Shown: positions 1 through 8,765 of the stretch, piece by piece
How positions within the stretch are numbered: the first letter of the stretch is position 1
Layout of the letters: every line of letters starts with the position of its first letter
NCBI RefSeq assembly: GCF_020532645.1
Contig: NZ_JAJAUZ010000041.1
Location: 1-64,000, forward strand
Length of the DNA: 64,000 nt
Direction: 5' to 3'
Source: Streptomyces bambusae
GTDB lineage: Bacteria; Actinomycetota; Actinomycetes; Streptomycetales; Streptomycetaceae
The notes under the pieces: model-generated
What the model saw: only the letters and a program-made list of their open reading frames with translations
What the model was told of the DNA's origin: nothing
Databases searched by the model: none
Translations under genes and position numbers: made by a program

Positions 1-127
1 CCGGGGCCCGCCCCCCCCCCCCCCCCGCCGCTGGCCGGAACCGAACTCTTGACCCGGACATGACACAGGCGCACGCTGTGCGCGTCCGCACGGAGCCACC
101 CCCACACCTCCACACCCAGGAGATCGC

Positions 128-1471
128 ATGCGGCTACGCATCCGCGGCAGCCGGGGCCGGAAGGCCGCCACCCTGGCGGCAGTCCTCGCACTCGCCCTCG
201 GCGCACCCGCCCTCGGCACCAGTGCCACCGCCTCCGCACCGCCCAGCCCCTCCACCGCGACCCAGGACGAGGCGATCGTCCAGTACACGGTCCACGGGCC
301 CGCCACCGTCGCCGACCGGACCGCCCTGCTCGCCTACGGGGTCTCGATCGACGAGGTCCACGACCACACGGTGGTCGTCAGCGCCGACACCCTCCAGGCG
401 AAGAAGCTCCGGGCCCGCGGCTACAAGCTGACCCCGCTGCCCGGGCCCCCGGAGCGCTCGCTGCCGGGGGTCGCCGCCTCCCCGATGGACTTCCCGTCCG
501 CCGACTCGCGGTACCACAACTACGCCGAGATGAGCGCGGAGATCGAGCAGCGGCTCGCGGCGTACCCGAACATCATGAGCAAGCGGGTCATCGGGAAGTC
601 GTACCAGGGCCGCGACCTGGTCGCCATCAAGATCAGCGACAACGTGGCGACCGACGAGGCCGAGCCCGAGGTCCTGTTCACCCACCACCAGCACGCCCGC
701 GAGCACCTGACCGTCGAGATGGCGCTCTACCTGCTGCGCGAGTTCGGCGCCGGCTACGGCAGCGACTCCCGGATCACCAACATGGTGAACAACCGCGAGA
801 TCTGGATCATCCCGGACCTCAACCCGGACGGCGGCGAGTACGACATCGCCTCCGGCTCGTACCGGTCCTGGCGCAAGAACCGGCAGCCCAACTCCGGCTC
901 CTCGTACGTCGGCACCGACGAGAACCGGAACTGGAACTACAAGTGGGGCTGCTGCGGCGGCTCCAGCGGCAGCAAGAGCTCCGAGACCTACCGCGGCACC
1001 GCCGCCGAGTCGGCCCCCGAGGTGAAGGTGGTCTCCGACTTCGTGCGCAGCCGGGTCGTGGGCGGCAAGCAGCAGATCAAGGCCGCGATCGACTTCCACA
1101 CGTACAGCGAACTGGTGCTCTGGCCGTTCGGCTACACCTACAACGACACCGCGCCCGGCCTGACCGCCGACGACCTGGCGGCCTTCAAGAAGGTCGGCCA
1201 GGGGATGGCCGCGAGCAACGGCTACACCCCCGAGCAGTCCAGCGACCTCTACATCACCGACGGCACCATCGACGACTACCTGTGGGGCGTGCACAAGATC
1301 TTCGGATACACCTTCGAGATGTACCCGGAGTCCGGCGGCGGCGGCTTCTACCCGCCCGACGAGGTCATCGAGCGCGAGACCGCGCGCAACCGGGACGCCG
1401 TGCTCCAGCTGCTGGAGAACGCGGACTGCATGTACCGGTCCATCGGCAAGGAGGCGCAGTACTGCTCCTGA
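128..1471 (+). CDS. Secreted M14 zinc carboxypeptidase
   Basis: The 447-residue product should be an exported metallocarboxypeptidase that trims C-terminal residues from peptides outside the cell. An Arg-rich N-terminus followed by an Ala/Leu-rich stretch (about residues 12-35) is a Sec or Tat-type signal peptide, and a propeptide-like region runs to about residue 115. The catalytic domain shows the zinc motif HAREH preceded by HHQ (around 190), NRNWNYKWG (substrate-binding Asn/Arg region), DFHTYSELVLWPFGY (third zinc ligand His) and FEMYPE, carrying the general-base Glu near the C-terminus. The start is fixed by AGGAGAT seven bases upstream. A GC hairpin follows the stop. It is monocistronic, and its natural substrate cannot be told from sequence. 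Confidence 0.93.
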   Translation: MRLRIRGSRGRKAATLAAVLALALGAPALGTSATASAPPSPSTATQDEAIVQYTVHGPATVADRTALLAYGVSIDEVHDHTVVVSADTLQAKKLRARGYKLTPLPGPPERSLPGVAASPMDFPSADSRYHNYAEMSAEIEQRLAAYPNIMSKRVIGKSYQGRDLVAIKISDNVATDEAEPEVLFTHHQHAREHLTVEMALYLLREFGAGYGSDSRITNMVNNREIWIIPDLNPDGGEYDIASGSYRSWRKNRQPNSGSSYVGTDENRNWNYKWGCCGGSSGSKSSETYRGTAAESAPEVKVVSDFVRSRVVGGKQQIKAAIDFHTYSELVLWPFGYTYNDTAPGLTADDLAAFKKVGQGMAASNGYTPEQSSDLYITDGTIDDYLWGVHKIFGYTFEMYPESGGGGFYPPDEVIERETARNRDAVLQLLENADCMYRSIGKEAQYCS

Positions 1472-1513
1472 GCCCTGACGGCTCCTGAGTCCTGACGCCT
1501 GAGCGTGCGCCGC

Positions 1514-1572
1514 GGGCCGGCCCCCGTGCGGAGCCGGCCCTCGGTGCGTTCCGGGCCGGGCGGCCGGCCCGG
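1514..1572. terminator. Two adjacent GC hairpins, bidirectional terminator
   Basis: Two stem-loops lie between the convergent carboxypeptidase and RidA genes: GGGCCGGC (1514-1521) pairs with GCCGGCCC (1533-1540), and CCGGGCCGG (1551-1559) pairs with CCGGCCCGG (1564-1572). Neither has a T-tract, as is common in Streptomyces. Confidence 0.6.
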
Positions 1573-1992
1573 TCAGCCCAGGACCGCCAGGGCGTCGATC
1601 TCGACGAGCAGGCCGGCGGGCAGGCCCACGTAGACGGTGGTGCGGGCGGCCGGCGCCTCCTTGAGGCCCTGCTCCTCGAAGTAGGCGTTCCAGATCTCGT
1701 TCATCTCGGCGAAGTGGCCGGTGTCGGTGAGGTAGACGCGCAGCATCATCACGTCGTCCCAGCCGGCACCGCCGGCCTCCAGCACCGCGCGGACGTTCTC
1801 CAGGGTCTGGAGGGTCTGCTCGCGCAGGGTCGGCCCGGCCGGGGTCGGCGGCTGTCCGGGGACCGCCGGGAGGAAGCCGACCTGGCCGGCAACCTGGAGG
1901 ATGTTGCCCTTGCGGACGCCGTGCGAGAACGCGGCGGGCGGGGCGGTGTGGCCGGCGGGGGTGACGGCCGTCTTCGGGAACTGCTCGCTCAC
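1573..1992 (-). CDS. RidA family enamine/imine deaminase
   Basis: A 139-residue RidA (YjgF/YER057c/UK114) family protein. Members hydrolyse reactive 2-aminoacrylate-type enamines released by PLP dehydratases. The family hallmark Arg region is visible as ARTTVYVGLP near residue 120, followed by VEIDALAVL at the C-terminus; the N-terminal HGVRKGNILQVAGQVG is also typical. It starts with GTG ten bases after the IclR stop, so the two form one transcript. The neighbouring D-serine-deaminase-like enzyme would release exactly the kind of enamine that RidA removes, so a housekeeping role in D-amino-acid breakdown is the natural inference. Confidence 0.92.
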   Translation of the reverse strand: MSEQFPKTAVTPAGHTAPPAAFSHGVRKGNILQVAGQVGFLPAVPGQPPTPAGPTLREQTLQTLENVRAVLEAGGAGWDDVMMLRVYLTDTGHFAEMNEIWNAYFEEQGLKEAPAARTTVYVGLPAGLLVEIDALAVLG

Positions 1993-2002
1993 GGGCGGGT
2001 CC

Positions 2003-2809
2003 TCACTGTTCGTGCGCTTCGTCGGTGCCGGAGGCGTCCGCCGCCCCCGGGGTCTCGGGCCGGTCCGGCGTCTCGCCGCTGTAGTCGCGGCCCACGGCCA
2101 GGGCGGTACGGCGAACCAGCGGCAGCAGGGCGAGCAGCTCCCCGGCCGGGAGCAGCACGGCCGGCGCGGACACCGAGAGCGCGGCCACGACCCGGCCGTC
2201 CGGGCCGCGGACCGGGGCGGCCAGGCAGTTGATGGTCTCCTCGTGCCCGCCGAGGTCCGCGGCCCAGCCCTGGGCCCGTACGGTCTCCAGCTCGCGCAGG
2301 TAGGCGGCCGCGTCCGGGGTGGAGCGCGCGGTGTACGCCGGGTAGTCGAGCCGCTCGGCCAGGGCCCGGCGCTCGGCGGCCGGCAGGTCGGCGATCAGCA
2401 GCTTGGCGACGGCGGCCACCGTGACCGCGACCGGCCTGCCGATACGGGAGTACATGCGCACCGGGTAACGGCTGTCCACCTTGTCGATGTACAGCACCTC
2501 GTCGTCCTGGTGGACGGCCAGGTGGACGGTGTGCCCGGTGCGCTCGCCCAGTTCCACCAGGTGGGGGTGGGCGATCCCGCGGATGTCGAGGTGCTCGACG
2601 GCCTCGGCGGCGAGGGTGAAGAGGCGGGCGCCCAGCCGGTAGCGGTGGTCGGGCTGCCGGTACGCGAAGCCGTGCTCGTGCAGGGTCCGCAGCAGCCGCA
2701 GCGCGGTGCTCTTGTGGACGCCGAGTTCGTCGGCGACCCGGCCCAGGTCGGCCGGTCCGCGGGCCAGGAGCGGCAGGATCCGCAGGGCCCGCTCGACGCT
2801 CTGGCTCAC
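2003..2809 (-). CDS. IclR family transcriptional regulator
   Basis: A 268-residue regulator with an N-terminal winged helix-turn-helix (residues about 3-65; ALRILPLLARG, DLGRVADELGVHKSTALRLL) and a C-terminal IclR effector-binding domain (about 75-245; HLVELGERTGHTVHL, GHEETINCLAAPVR). It starts at GTG with GGGAGG nine bases upstream. It is divergent from the PLP amino-acid deaminase and deacylase genes and cotranscribed with ridA, so it probably controls this locus in response to a D-amino acid or its keto product. The effector is not predictable from sequence. Confidence 0.93.
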   Translation of the reverse strand: MSQSVERALRILPLLARGPADLGRVADELGVHKSTALRLLRTLHEHGFAYRQPDHRYRLGARLFTLAAEAVEHLDIRGIAHPHLVELGERTGHTVHLAVHQDDEVLYIDKVDSRYPVRMYSRIGRPVAVTVAAVAKLLIADLPAAERRALAERLDYPAYTARSTPDAAAYLRELETVRAQGWAADLGGHEETINCLAAPVRGPDGRVVAALSVSAPAVLLPAGELLALLPLVRRTALAVGRDYSGETPDRPETPGAADASGTDEAHEQ

Positions 2810-2929
2810 GTACGTCCTCCCCCGGTGCCGCGCATTGACCCGTCGTCACCCGGGATGTTAGACAGCGTGCAGCAGTCTGTGCAACGCGCGTTGCGGATCG
2901 TGCAACGTGCCTGTCAGGAGGAGGAACCC

Positions 2930-4216
2930 ATGGCCGGCGACGCCGTCCGCGCCCTCGCCCAGGAGCCCGTCGACCACCGCTTCAAGGGTCTCCCGCCGGA
3001 CGCCGGGGCCGCGGGCCTGACCGTGGGCGAGCTGGCCGGGCAGCGCCGGGACCTGTTCACCGGCGGGTTCACCACCCCGGTCCTCACCCTCGACGCGGAC
3101 GCGCTGGAGCACAACCTGCGCGCCCTGGAGGAGTACAGCTCCCGGCACGGGCTGGCGTTCGCGCCGCACGGCAAGACGTGCATGGCGCCGCAGCTGTTCG
3201 AGCGGCAGCTCGCGCACGGCGCCTGGGGGATCACCGCGGCCGTGCCGCACCAGGCGCGCGTCTACCGGGCGTTCGGGATCTCGCGGATCTTCCTCGCCAA
3301 CGAGCTGGTCGACCCGGCCGCGCTCCGCTGGCTGGCCGGCGAGCTCGCCGCCGACCCCGGCTTCCGGTTCGTCTGCTACGTGGACTCGGTGCGCGGCGTG
3401 CAGCTGATGGACCGCGCGCTGGCCGCGGCGGACGCCACCCGTCCGGTGGACGTGGTCGTGGAACTGGGCGGCGGCGAGGGGGCCCGGACCGGCGCCCGGA
3501 CCGAGGCCGACTGCCGGGAGGTCGCCGGCGCGGCGGCCGCGGCGGCGCACCTGCGGCTGGTGGGCGTGGCCGGCTACGAGGCCGAGGTGCCGGACGCCGA
3601 CGGGGCGAAGGTGACGGCGTGGCTGCGCCGGCTGACCGGGCTGGCCGCGGAGTTCGACAAGGCGGGGCTGTTCGGCCCCGACGTCGAGGAGATCGTGGTG
3701 AGCGCGGGCGGCAGCGCCTGGTTCGACTCCGTCGCCGAGGTGTTCGCGGACCTCCCCGAGCTGTCCCGGCCGGTCCTGAAGCTGCTGCGGTCGGGCGCGT
3801 ACGTCTCCCACGACCACGGCTGGTACACCCGGCTGACCCCGTTCAACCGGGTGCCGGACGAGGGCGGGCTGCTGCCGGCGTTCCGGCTGTGGGCGCAGGT
3901 CGTCTCCCGGCCCGCGCCCGGGCAGGCGTTCCTGAACGCCGGCAAGCGGGACATCGCGTACGACCTCGGGCTGCCGGAGGTGACGGCGGTCCGCGACGGA
4001 CTCGACGGGACCGCGCGGGACGCCGCCGGGATCCGCGTGGTGAAGCTGTCCGACCAGCACGCCTGGCTGGAGACCGACACGGCGGACGCGGTGCAGGTCG
4101 GCGACTGGGTGGCGCTCGGCATGTCGCACCCGTGCACGATCTTCGAGAAGTGGCCGCTGATCCCGCTGGTCGACGCGGACGGTACGGCCGTCGACTACGT
4201 CCGCACGTTCTTCTAG
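2930..4216 (+). CDS. D-serine-deaminase-like PLP enzyme (alanine racemase-fold amino acid deaminase)
   Basis: A 428-residue fold-type III PLP enzyme of the D-threonine aldolase / D-serine dehydratase group. The PLP lysine sits in FAPHGKTCMAPQ (around residue 82). The C-terminal beta domain has DQHAWLE and SHPCTIF, matching the His and Cys zinc ligands of DSD1-type D-serine dehydratases. It starts at ATG after AGGAGGAGG. The region just upstream, shared with the divergent iclR promoter, holds repeated GTGCAACGYGCGTTGC-like words that may be the IclR operator. It is followed after nine bases by the D-aminoacylase gene. Probable role: deamination of D-amino acids liberated by that deacylase. Exact substrate specificity is not readable. 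Confidence 0.85.
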   Translation: MAGDAVRALAQEPVDHRFKGLPPDAGAAGLTVGELAGQRRDLFTGGFTTPVLTLDADALEHNLRALEEYSSRHGLAFAPHGKTCMAPQLFERQLAHGAWGITAAVPHQARVYRAFGISRIFLANELVDPAALRWLAGELAADPGFRFVCYVDSVRGVQLMDRALAAADATRPVDVVVELGGGEGARTGARTEADCREVAGAAAAAAHLRLVGVAGYEAEVPDADGAKVTAWLRRLTGLAAEFDKAGLFGPDVEEIVVSAGGSAWFDSVAEVFADLPELSRPVLKLLRSGAYVSHDHGWYTRLTPFNRVPDEGGLLPAFRLWAQVVSRPAPGQAFLNAGKRDIAYDLGLPEVTAVRDGLDGTARDAAGIRVVKLSDQHAWLETDTADAVQVGDWVALGMSHPCTIFEKWPLIPLVDADGTAVDYVRTFF

Positions 4217-4225
4217 GCGGCCGCC

Positions 4226-5818
4226 GTGGACCTCGTGCTGCGCGGGGCACGCGTCGTCGACGGCACCGGCGGGCCCTCGTACACCGCGGACGTCGGGGTG
4301 CACGAAGGCCGGATCGCCGAGATCCGGCGGCGTCCGGGCCGGGTGCCGCTCGGCGGCCGGCGGACCGTGGACGCGGCCGGGCTGGCGCTGGCGCCCGGTT
4401 TCACCGACATGCACGCGCACAGCGACCTGGCGCTGCTGCGGGACCCCGACCACAGTGCGAAGGCCGCACAGGGCGTCACCCTGGAGGTGCTGGGCCAGGA
4501 CGGGATGTCGTACGCGCCGGCCGACGCCCGCACCCTCGACGGGGTGCGGGCGGCCATCGCCGGGTGGAACGGGGACGGCGCGGACCTCGACATGGACTGG
4601 CGGACGGTCGGCGGGTACCTCGACCGGCTCGACCGGGGCATCGCCGTCAACGCCGCCTATCTGGTGCCGCAGGGCACGGTCCGCGCGTACGCCGTCGGCT
4701 GGGACGACCGACCGGCGACGGCCGCCGAGCTGGACCGGATGCGGCAGCTGGTCGCGGAGGGCCTGGAGCAGGGCGCGGTCGGCATGTCGTCGGGGCTGAC
4801 GTACACGCCCGGGATGTACGCGGACGGCTCCGAACTCGCCGAGCTGTGCACGGTGGTGGCCCGGTACGGCGGCTACTGGTGCCCGCACCACCGCTCGTAC
4901 GGGCACCGGGCGCTGGAGGCGTACGCGGAGACGGTGGCGGTGGCCCGGGCGGCGGGCTGCGCGCTGCACCTGGCGCACGCGACGATGAACTTCCCGGAGA
5001 ACGCGGGCCGGGCCGGGGAGCTGCTGGCCCTGCTGGACACGGCGCTGGCGGCCGGCGCGGACATCACGCTCGACACGTACCCGTACACGCCGGGCTGCAC
5101 CACGCTGGTGGCGCTGCTGCCGTCCTGGGCGAACGAGGGCGGGCCGGCGGCGGTGCTGGCCCGGCTGGCCGATCCGGTGGCGGCCGGGCGGATCCGTACG
5201 GCGATGGAGGTGACCGGGTCGGACGGCTGCCACGGGGTGCCGGTCGACTGGTCCTCGATAGAGGTCTCCGGGGTCCGGGACCCGTCCCTGGGGCACCTGG
5301 TGGGGCGGCGGCTGGACGGCTGGGAGACGGCCCGGCGGCTGCTGCTCGACGACCGGCTGGGCACGGCCGTGCTCCAGCACGTCGGCCACGAGGACAACGT
5401 GCGGGCGATCATGCGGCATCCGGTGCACACGGGGGGCTCGGACGGCATCCTCCAGGGCGCGAAGCCGCACCCGCGGGCGTACGGGACCTTCCCCCACTAC
5501 CTCGGCCGCTACGTCCGCGAGCTGGGCGTCCTGACGCTGGAGCAGTGCGTCGCCCACCTCTCGGCCCGGCCCGCGGCCCGCCTGGGGCTGCGCGACCGCG
5601 GCCTGGTCCGCGAGGGGCTGCGCGCGGACCTGGTCCTCTTCGATCCGCTGACGGTCGCGGCGGGCTCCACGTACGCCCGGCCGCGGGCCCTCCCGCTGGG
5701 CATCCCCCACGTGCTGATCGACGGCCGCTTCGTCATCCGCGAGGGGCGCCGCACGGATGTCCTGGCAGGCCGCTCGGTCCGCCGGGCCTGTGGCAAATCA
5801 AGCCCGTCCGGCGTTTGA
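4226..5818 (+). CDS. N-acyl-D-amino-acid deacylase (amidohydrolase family)
   Basis: A 530-residue D-aminoacylase of the amidohydrolase superfamily. It has a small N-terminal beta domain, the metal motif FTDMHAHSDLALL (residues about 60-75), YTPGCTT and HVGHEDNVRAIM in the TIM barrel, TGGSDGI with the metal/catalytic Asp, and a closing DLVLFDP beta-domain strand. It starts at GTG. It hydrolyses N-acyl-D-amino acids and would feed the upstream deaminase; the two genes form an operon facing iclR. Oddity: the last ten or so residues (around GKSSPSGV) are read from a sequence resembling the intergenic repeat common in Streptomyces, so the native stop has probably been lost and replaced by one inside the repeat. 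Confidence 0.9.
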   Translation: MDLVLRGARVVDGTGGPSYTADVGVHEGRIAEIRRRPGRVPLGGRRTVDAAGLALAPGFTDMHAHSDLALLRDPDHSAKAAQGVTLEVLGQDGMSYAPADARTLDGVRAAIAGWNGDGADLDMDWRTVGGYLDRLDRGIAVNAAYLVPQGTVRAYAVGWDDRPATAAELDRMRQLVAEGLEQGAVGMSSGLTYTPGMYADGSELAELCTVVARYGGYWCPHHRSYGHRALEAYAETVAVARAAGCALHLAHATMNFPENAGRAGELLALLDTALAAGADITLDTYPYTPGCTTLVALLPSWANEGGPAAVLARLADPVAAGRIRTAMEVTGSDGCHGVPVDWSSIEVSGVRDPSLGHLVGRRLDGWETARRLLLDDRLGTAVLQHVGHEDNVRAIMRHPVHTGGSDGILQGAKPHPRAYGTFPHYLGRYVRELGVLTLEQCVAHLSARPAARLGLRDRGLVREGLRADLVLFDPLTVAAGSTYARPRALPLGIPHVLIDGRFVIREGRRTDVLAGRSVRRACGKSSPSGV

Positions 5819-5850
5819 GGACCGGGGTGCGGGGCGGAGCCCCGGGCTTG
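5792..5850. repeat. Streptomyces-type intergenic repeat with hairpin
   Basis: A sequence of the form TCAAGCCCGTCCGGCGTTTGAGG followed by GGGGC-GGA-GCCCC (5831-5843) is, from memory, a frequent intergenic element in Streptomyces genomes. It covers the deacylase stop codon and probably ends its transcript. The rest of the gap to the protease gene is GC-rich and shows nothing else clear. Confidence 0.5.
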
Positions 5851-5930
5851 TGGGCCGGCCGGCCGCCGGAAGGGGTGCGCCGCGGGCGCCCCCCTCAGGC
5901 GGCCGCGGCGCACCGGCGTGCGGGCAGTGG

Positions 5931-7412
5931 CTAGACGCGCTGCCAGAGGGCCGGGACGGCCGGGGGCTCCCAGCCCGGCTGGGCCTGGTGCCCCTGGAGG
6001 CAGCGGTAGGTCGCCCCGCCGTAGGTGACCGTCGCACCGGCCGCGTAGACCGTGCCGGCCTTCCAGGTGCCGCCGGGCTCGGGGTCGCCGGGGCCGGGCC
6101 CGGGGTCGGTCCCGCTGGTCCGGAGGGTCAGCCCGTAGGTCTGGAGGAGCGGGTTCAGCGGCTGGAAGAACGTCGTGCCGCCGCTGGAGCAGTTGCCGGA
6201 CCCGCCCGAGGTGACGCCCTGCGCCTGGCTGCCGGAGATGTACGAGCCGCCCGAGTCGCCCGGCTCGGCGCACACGGTAGTACGGGTCACGCCGGAGATC
6301 GTGCCCTCCGGGTAGGTCACGCTCGTGCCGTGCTGCTGGATGGTGCCGCAGTGCCAGCCGGTGGTGGAGCCGGACCGGCACACCGACGCGCCGACGGGCT
6401 GCAGCACCGAGCCGGTGACCTGGACGTTCGCCCCGCCCGAGCCCTTCACGTACGGGGTGGCCGTCCACTGGCTGTTGGCGGCCACCCAGGCCATGTCGCT
6501 GCCGGGGAACGTCGAGCCCTGGAAGGAGCCCTGCGCGACCCGGTTGAAGCCGGTCGTGGTGGTGCCCGCCCGGCCGCAGTGGCCCGCGGTCGCGAAGCCG
6601 TGGGTGGTGCCGCGGGTCACCGGGAAGCCGACCGAGCAGCGGCCCGAGCCGTTCATGTAGTACGCGTCACCGCCCCGCAGGTCGTACAGCGGGCGCGGGG
6701 CCTGCTGCACCCGGACGATCCGGACGTCCTGCGGCCGCAGCCCGGCGCGGACCGCCGCCGCGGCGCCCGCCCCGGCCCGGACCTCTTCGACGACCAGTGC
6801 GTTGCTGCGCGGGTCCACGTACCGGACGGGGGTGTCGGAGCCCGCGACCCGGTCCAGGGCCGCCTTCCCGCGGGCCAGCTCGCCGAGGCTGCGGCCGACG
6901 ACGACGGCCCGCGCGCCGGCCGCCCGGATCCCGGCGGTGTCGGCGCTGCGGGTGGTGGCGACGGTCAGGGTGGCGGAGGTGGCGCCGTCCAGCCAGGCAC
7001 CGGCGTACGCGCCCTGCAGCCGGGCCTGGAGGCGGGCGGCGACCGCACCGGCCTCGGCCTCGTTCCCGAGCCGGGTCACCGCCTGGGCGCGGGTCAGTCC
7101 GAGGTCCCGCTGCATGGCGCCGAGCACCTCGGCGGGCGCGGCGGCGGCCCCGAGCGCCACCGTCGCGGACTTGGCGGCGGGTGCGGCCGCCCCCGCCGAC
7201 TGCCCGGCGTACAGCCCGGTCAGCGCGAGCGCCAGGGCCGCGACCCCGGCACCGGCGGCCCGCCCGCGCCCGGGCAGGAGCCCCCGCCGGGCCGGCACCG
7301 GGGCAACGGACCGGGGCCGGCCGGTGGTGGTCGCGCCGGAATGGGCGGGGCGTCGGGGGCCGTCAGGGCCATCGGGGCGGCCGGGGCGGCCGGGGGGATC
7401 GAAGCGATGCAT
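5931..7412 (-). CDS. Secreted S1 serine protease, streptogrisin C type with chitin-binding-like tail
   Basis: A 493-residue preproprotease. A long Arg/Pro-rich leader and hydrophobic stretch (AGVAALALALTGLYAG) form the signal. A propeptide of about 150 residues with the alpha-lytic-protease prodomain signature (GDAEVLG-like MQRDLGLTRAQA) follows. The mature S1 domain has the triad as TAGHC (His), the SDMAWV region (Asp) and PGDSGGSY (Ser). After a Gly/Pro linker, the C-terminus (GTWKAGTVYAAGATVTYGGATY) is a carbohydrate-binding module of the CBM5/12 type. The ATG at 7412 is preferred over upstream in-frame ATGs because CAGGAGAC lies just before it. Probable role: extracellular protein degradation, perhaps anchored to chitin. 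Confidence 0.92.
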   Translation of the reverse strand: MHRFDPPGRPGRPDGPDGPRRPAHSGATTTGRPRSVAPVPARRGLLPGRGRAAGAGVAALALALTGLYAGQSAGAAAPAAKSATVALGAAAAPAEVLGAMQRDLGLTRAQAVTRLGNEAEAGAVAARLQARLQGAYAGAWLDGATSATLTVATTRSADTAGIRAAGARAVVVGRSLGELARGKAALDRVAGSDTPVRYVDPRSNALVVEEVRAGAGAAAAVRAGLRPQDVRIVRVQQAPRPLYDLRGGDAYYMNGSGRCSVGFPVTRGTTHGFATAGHCGRAGTTTTGFNRVAQGSFQGSTFPGSDMAWVAANSQWTATPYVKGSGGANVQVTGSVLQPVGASVCRSGSTTGWHCGTIQQHGTSVTYPEGTISGVTRTTVCAEPGDSGGSYISGSQAQGVTSGGSGNCSSGGTTFFQPLNPLLQTYGLTLRTSGTDPGPGPGDPEPGGTWKAGTVYAAGATVTYGGATYRCLQGHQAQPGWEPPAVPALWQRV

Positions 7413-7506
7413 GGGGGGTCTCCTGGGGGGAGCGAGATGGGGATTCCCCTCACCGTAGGAAGCCCAACTCGCCGCCCCCACCCTCCACTTGACCCCTTCC
7501 CCGGCG

Positions 7507-8457
7507 CTATGCCCGGTCCGGCGCCGGGCCCTGCACCCGCGCGGTGCGCCCCGCGCTGCGGGCCAGGGCCGCCGTGTGGGCGGCGCGGGCGTGGGCGGTG
7601 ACGGCGGGTGCGCGGGGGGCGGCCGGCGCGTCGGGGTGCCAGCCGAGCAGGTGGCGCCAGGTCAGCGGGGTGCCGGTGAGCGGGCGGGTGACCAGGCCGG
7701 GGGTGGCCGGGAAGGTGGCCCGGCACAGCCCGACCGCCCGGCCCACCTGGACCAGGTGGACGCAGGAGGCGGTGTCGGTCTCGTACACGCAGGCCGGGGT
7801 GAATCCGGCCCGGACGCAGGCGGCGGCGAAGCAGTCGCCGAAGCAGCCGTCGCCGGGTACGTCCGTCCAGGCCTCGGCTGCCAGCTCGGCCAGCTCGATT
7901 TCGGTGCGGGGGGCCAGCGGGTGGTCCTCGGCCAGCATCACGTACACCGGGTCGCGGGCCACTTCCGCCCACGCCAGCCGGCCCGCCTCCGGCGGCGCGC
8001 TCTCGCCGCAGACGCCGACGAGTGCGAAGTCGAGGCGGCCGGCGGTGACCGCCCCGGCGATGTCCCGCTCGGACCAGGAGGTGTGCGTGGTGACGGGCGC
8101 GCCGGGGTCGGCGGCGGCCAGCCGGTCGACCAGGCCGCCGAGCAGCGGGCCGTGGGTGCCGCCGAGCCGGTAGCCGCCGCCGGCCCCGGCCGCGGCGAAC
8201 CGCACGGCCTCCTCCTGGAGCCCGCAGACCGCGGGCAGCACCACCCGGGCCCGCTCCAGCACCAGCTCCCCGAGCGCGGTGGCCCGCACCCCGTCCCGTC
8301 CCCGCTCGAACAGCAGCCCGCCCAGCGCCCGCTCGATCCGCTTGAGCTGCGCGCTCAGCGCGGGCTGCGCCAGCCCGAGCACGGTGGCCGCCTTGGTCAG
8401 CGAGCCCTCATCCGCAATCGTCCGGACCGTCTTGAGATGCCTCAACTCCAAGTCCAT
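7507..8457 (-). CDS. LysR family transcriptional regulator
   Basis: A 316-residue LysR-type regulator: an N-terminal helix-turn-helix (residues 1-60; LRHLKTVRTIADEGSLTKAATVLGLAQPALS) and a substrate-binding-like effector domain (about 90-300). The effector pocket region reads GDGCFGDCFAAACVRAG, with several cysteines not usual for the family. It is divergent from the aminotransferase gene with about 308 bases between. The ATG start is clear but no strong Shine-Dalgarno is visible. Target and inducer are unknown; a palindrome resembling a DasR site lies only 10-22 bases upstream of the start codon. Confidence 0.92.
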   Translation of the reverse strand: MDLELRHLKTVRTIADEGSLTKAATVLGLAQPALSAQLKRIERALGGLLFERGRDGVRATALGELVLERARVVLPAVCGLQEEAVRFAAAGAGGGYRLGGTHGPLLGGLVDRLAAADPGAPVTTHTSWSERDIAGAVTAGRLDFALVGVCGESAPPEAGRLAWAEVARDPVYVMLAEDHPLAPRTEIELAELAAEAWTDVPGDGCFGDCFAAACVRAGFTPACVYETDTASCVHLVQVGRAVGLCRATFPATPGLVTRPLTGTPLTWRHLLGWHPDAPAAPRAPAVTAHARAAHTAALARSAGRTARVQGPAPDRA

Positions 8458-8765
8458 GGGAAAAGCTTGGTCCAGACCACCACCCCGGCGCTACGGTCGC
8501 GCACCCCCCGGCCGCGTCCGCACTCCGGAGGGGCCCGCGGCCCCCTCCGGGCGGCACCCCTCCCGCCACAGTGACGAGGGCAACACCGCCACCCACGCGC
8601 GCCCCGCGGGGAGCGCAATCCGCAGGTCCGGAGGCGCGGCGGGCATCCGTTTCCAAGGGGGGAGGGGGGTCGCGGCCAAAGGTTGCCCGAAACGGGACAT
8701 TTAGGCGGGGCTACGGCGCGGCAAAACACGGGGCGGGGCGCGGAGGGGGGCCGTAAGCTCCCGTC
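8458..8765. other. Divergent intergenic region between LysR regulator and aminotransferase
   Basis: This 308-base gap contains a DasR-like TGGTCCAGACCA word at 8468-8479, a GC hairpin (CCGGAGGGGCC near 8526 pairing with GGCCCCCTCCGG, one bulge) and an AT-richer patch near 8680-8735 that probably holds the aminotransferase promoter. No gene or RNA is evident. Confidence 0.5.

Noticed and set aside
1..127. C-tract at the window start as a special element
   Set aside because: A run of about 15 C within GC-rich upstream DNA could be replication slippage or sequencing noise; no paired structure or conservation can be shown.
134..1294. Long leftward open frame opposite the carboxypeptidase
   Set aside because: It is the GC-driven antisense shadow of a gene with full M14 motifs; the translation is low-complexity Val/Gly/Arg.
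2858..5710. 950-codon leftward frame opposite the deaminase and deacylase genes
   Set aside because: Composition (Arg/Val/Gly/Pro rich, no domains) and the intact enzymes on the other strand show it is non-coding.
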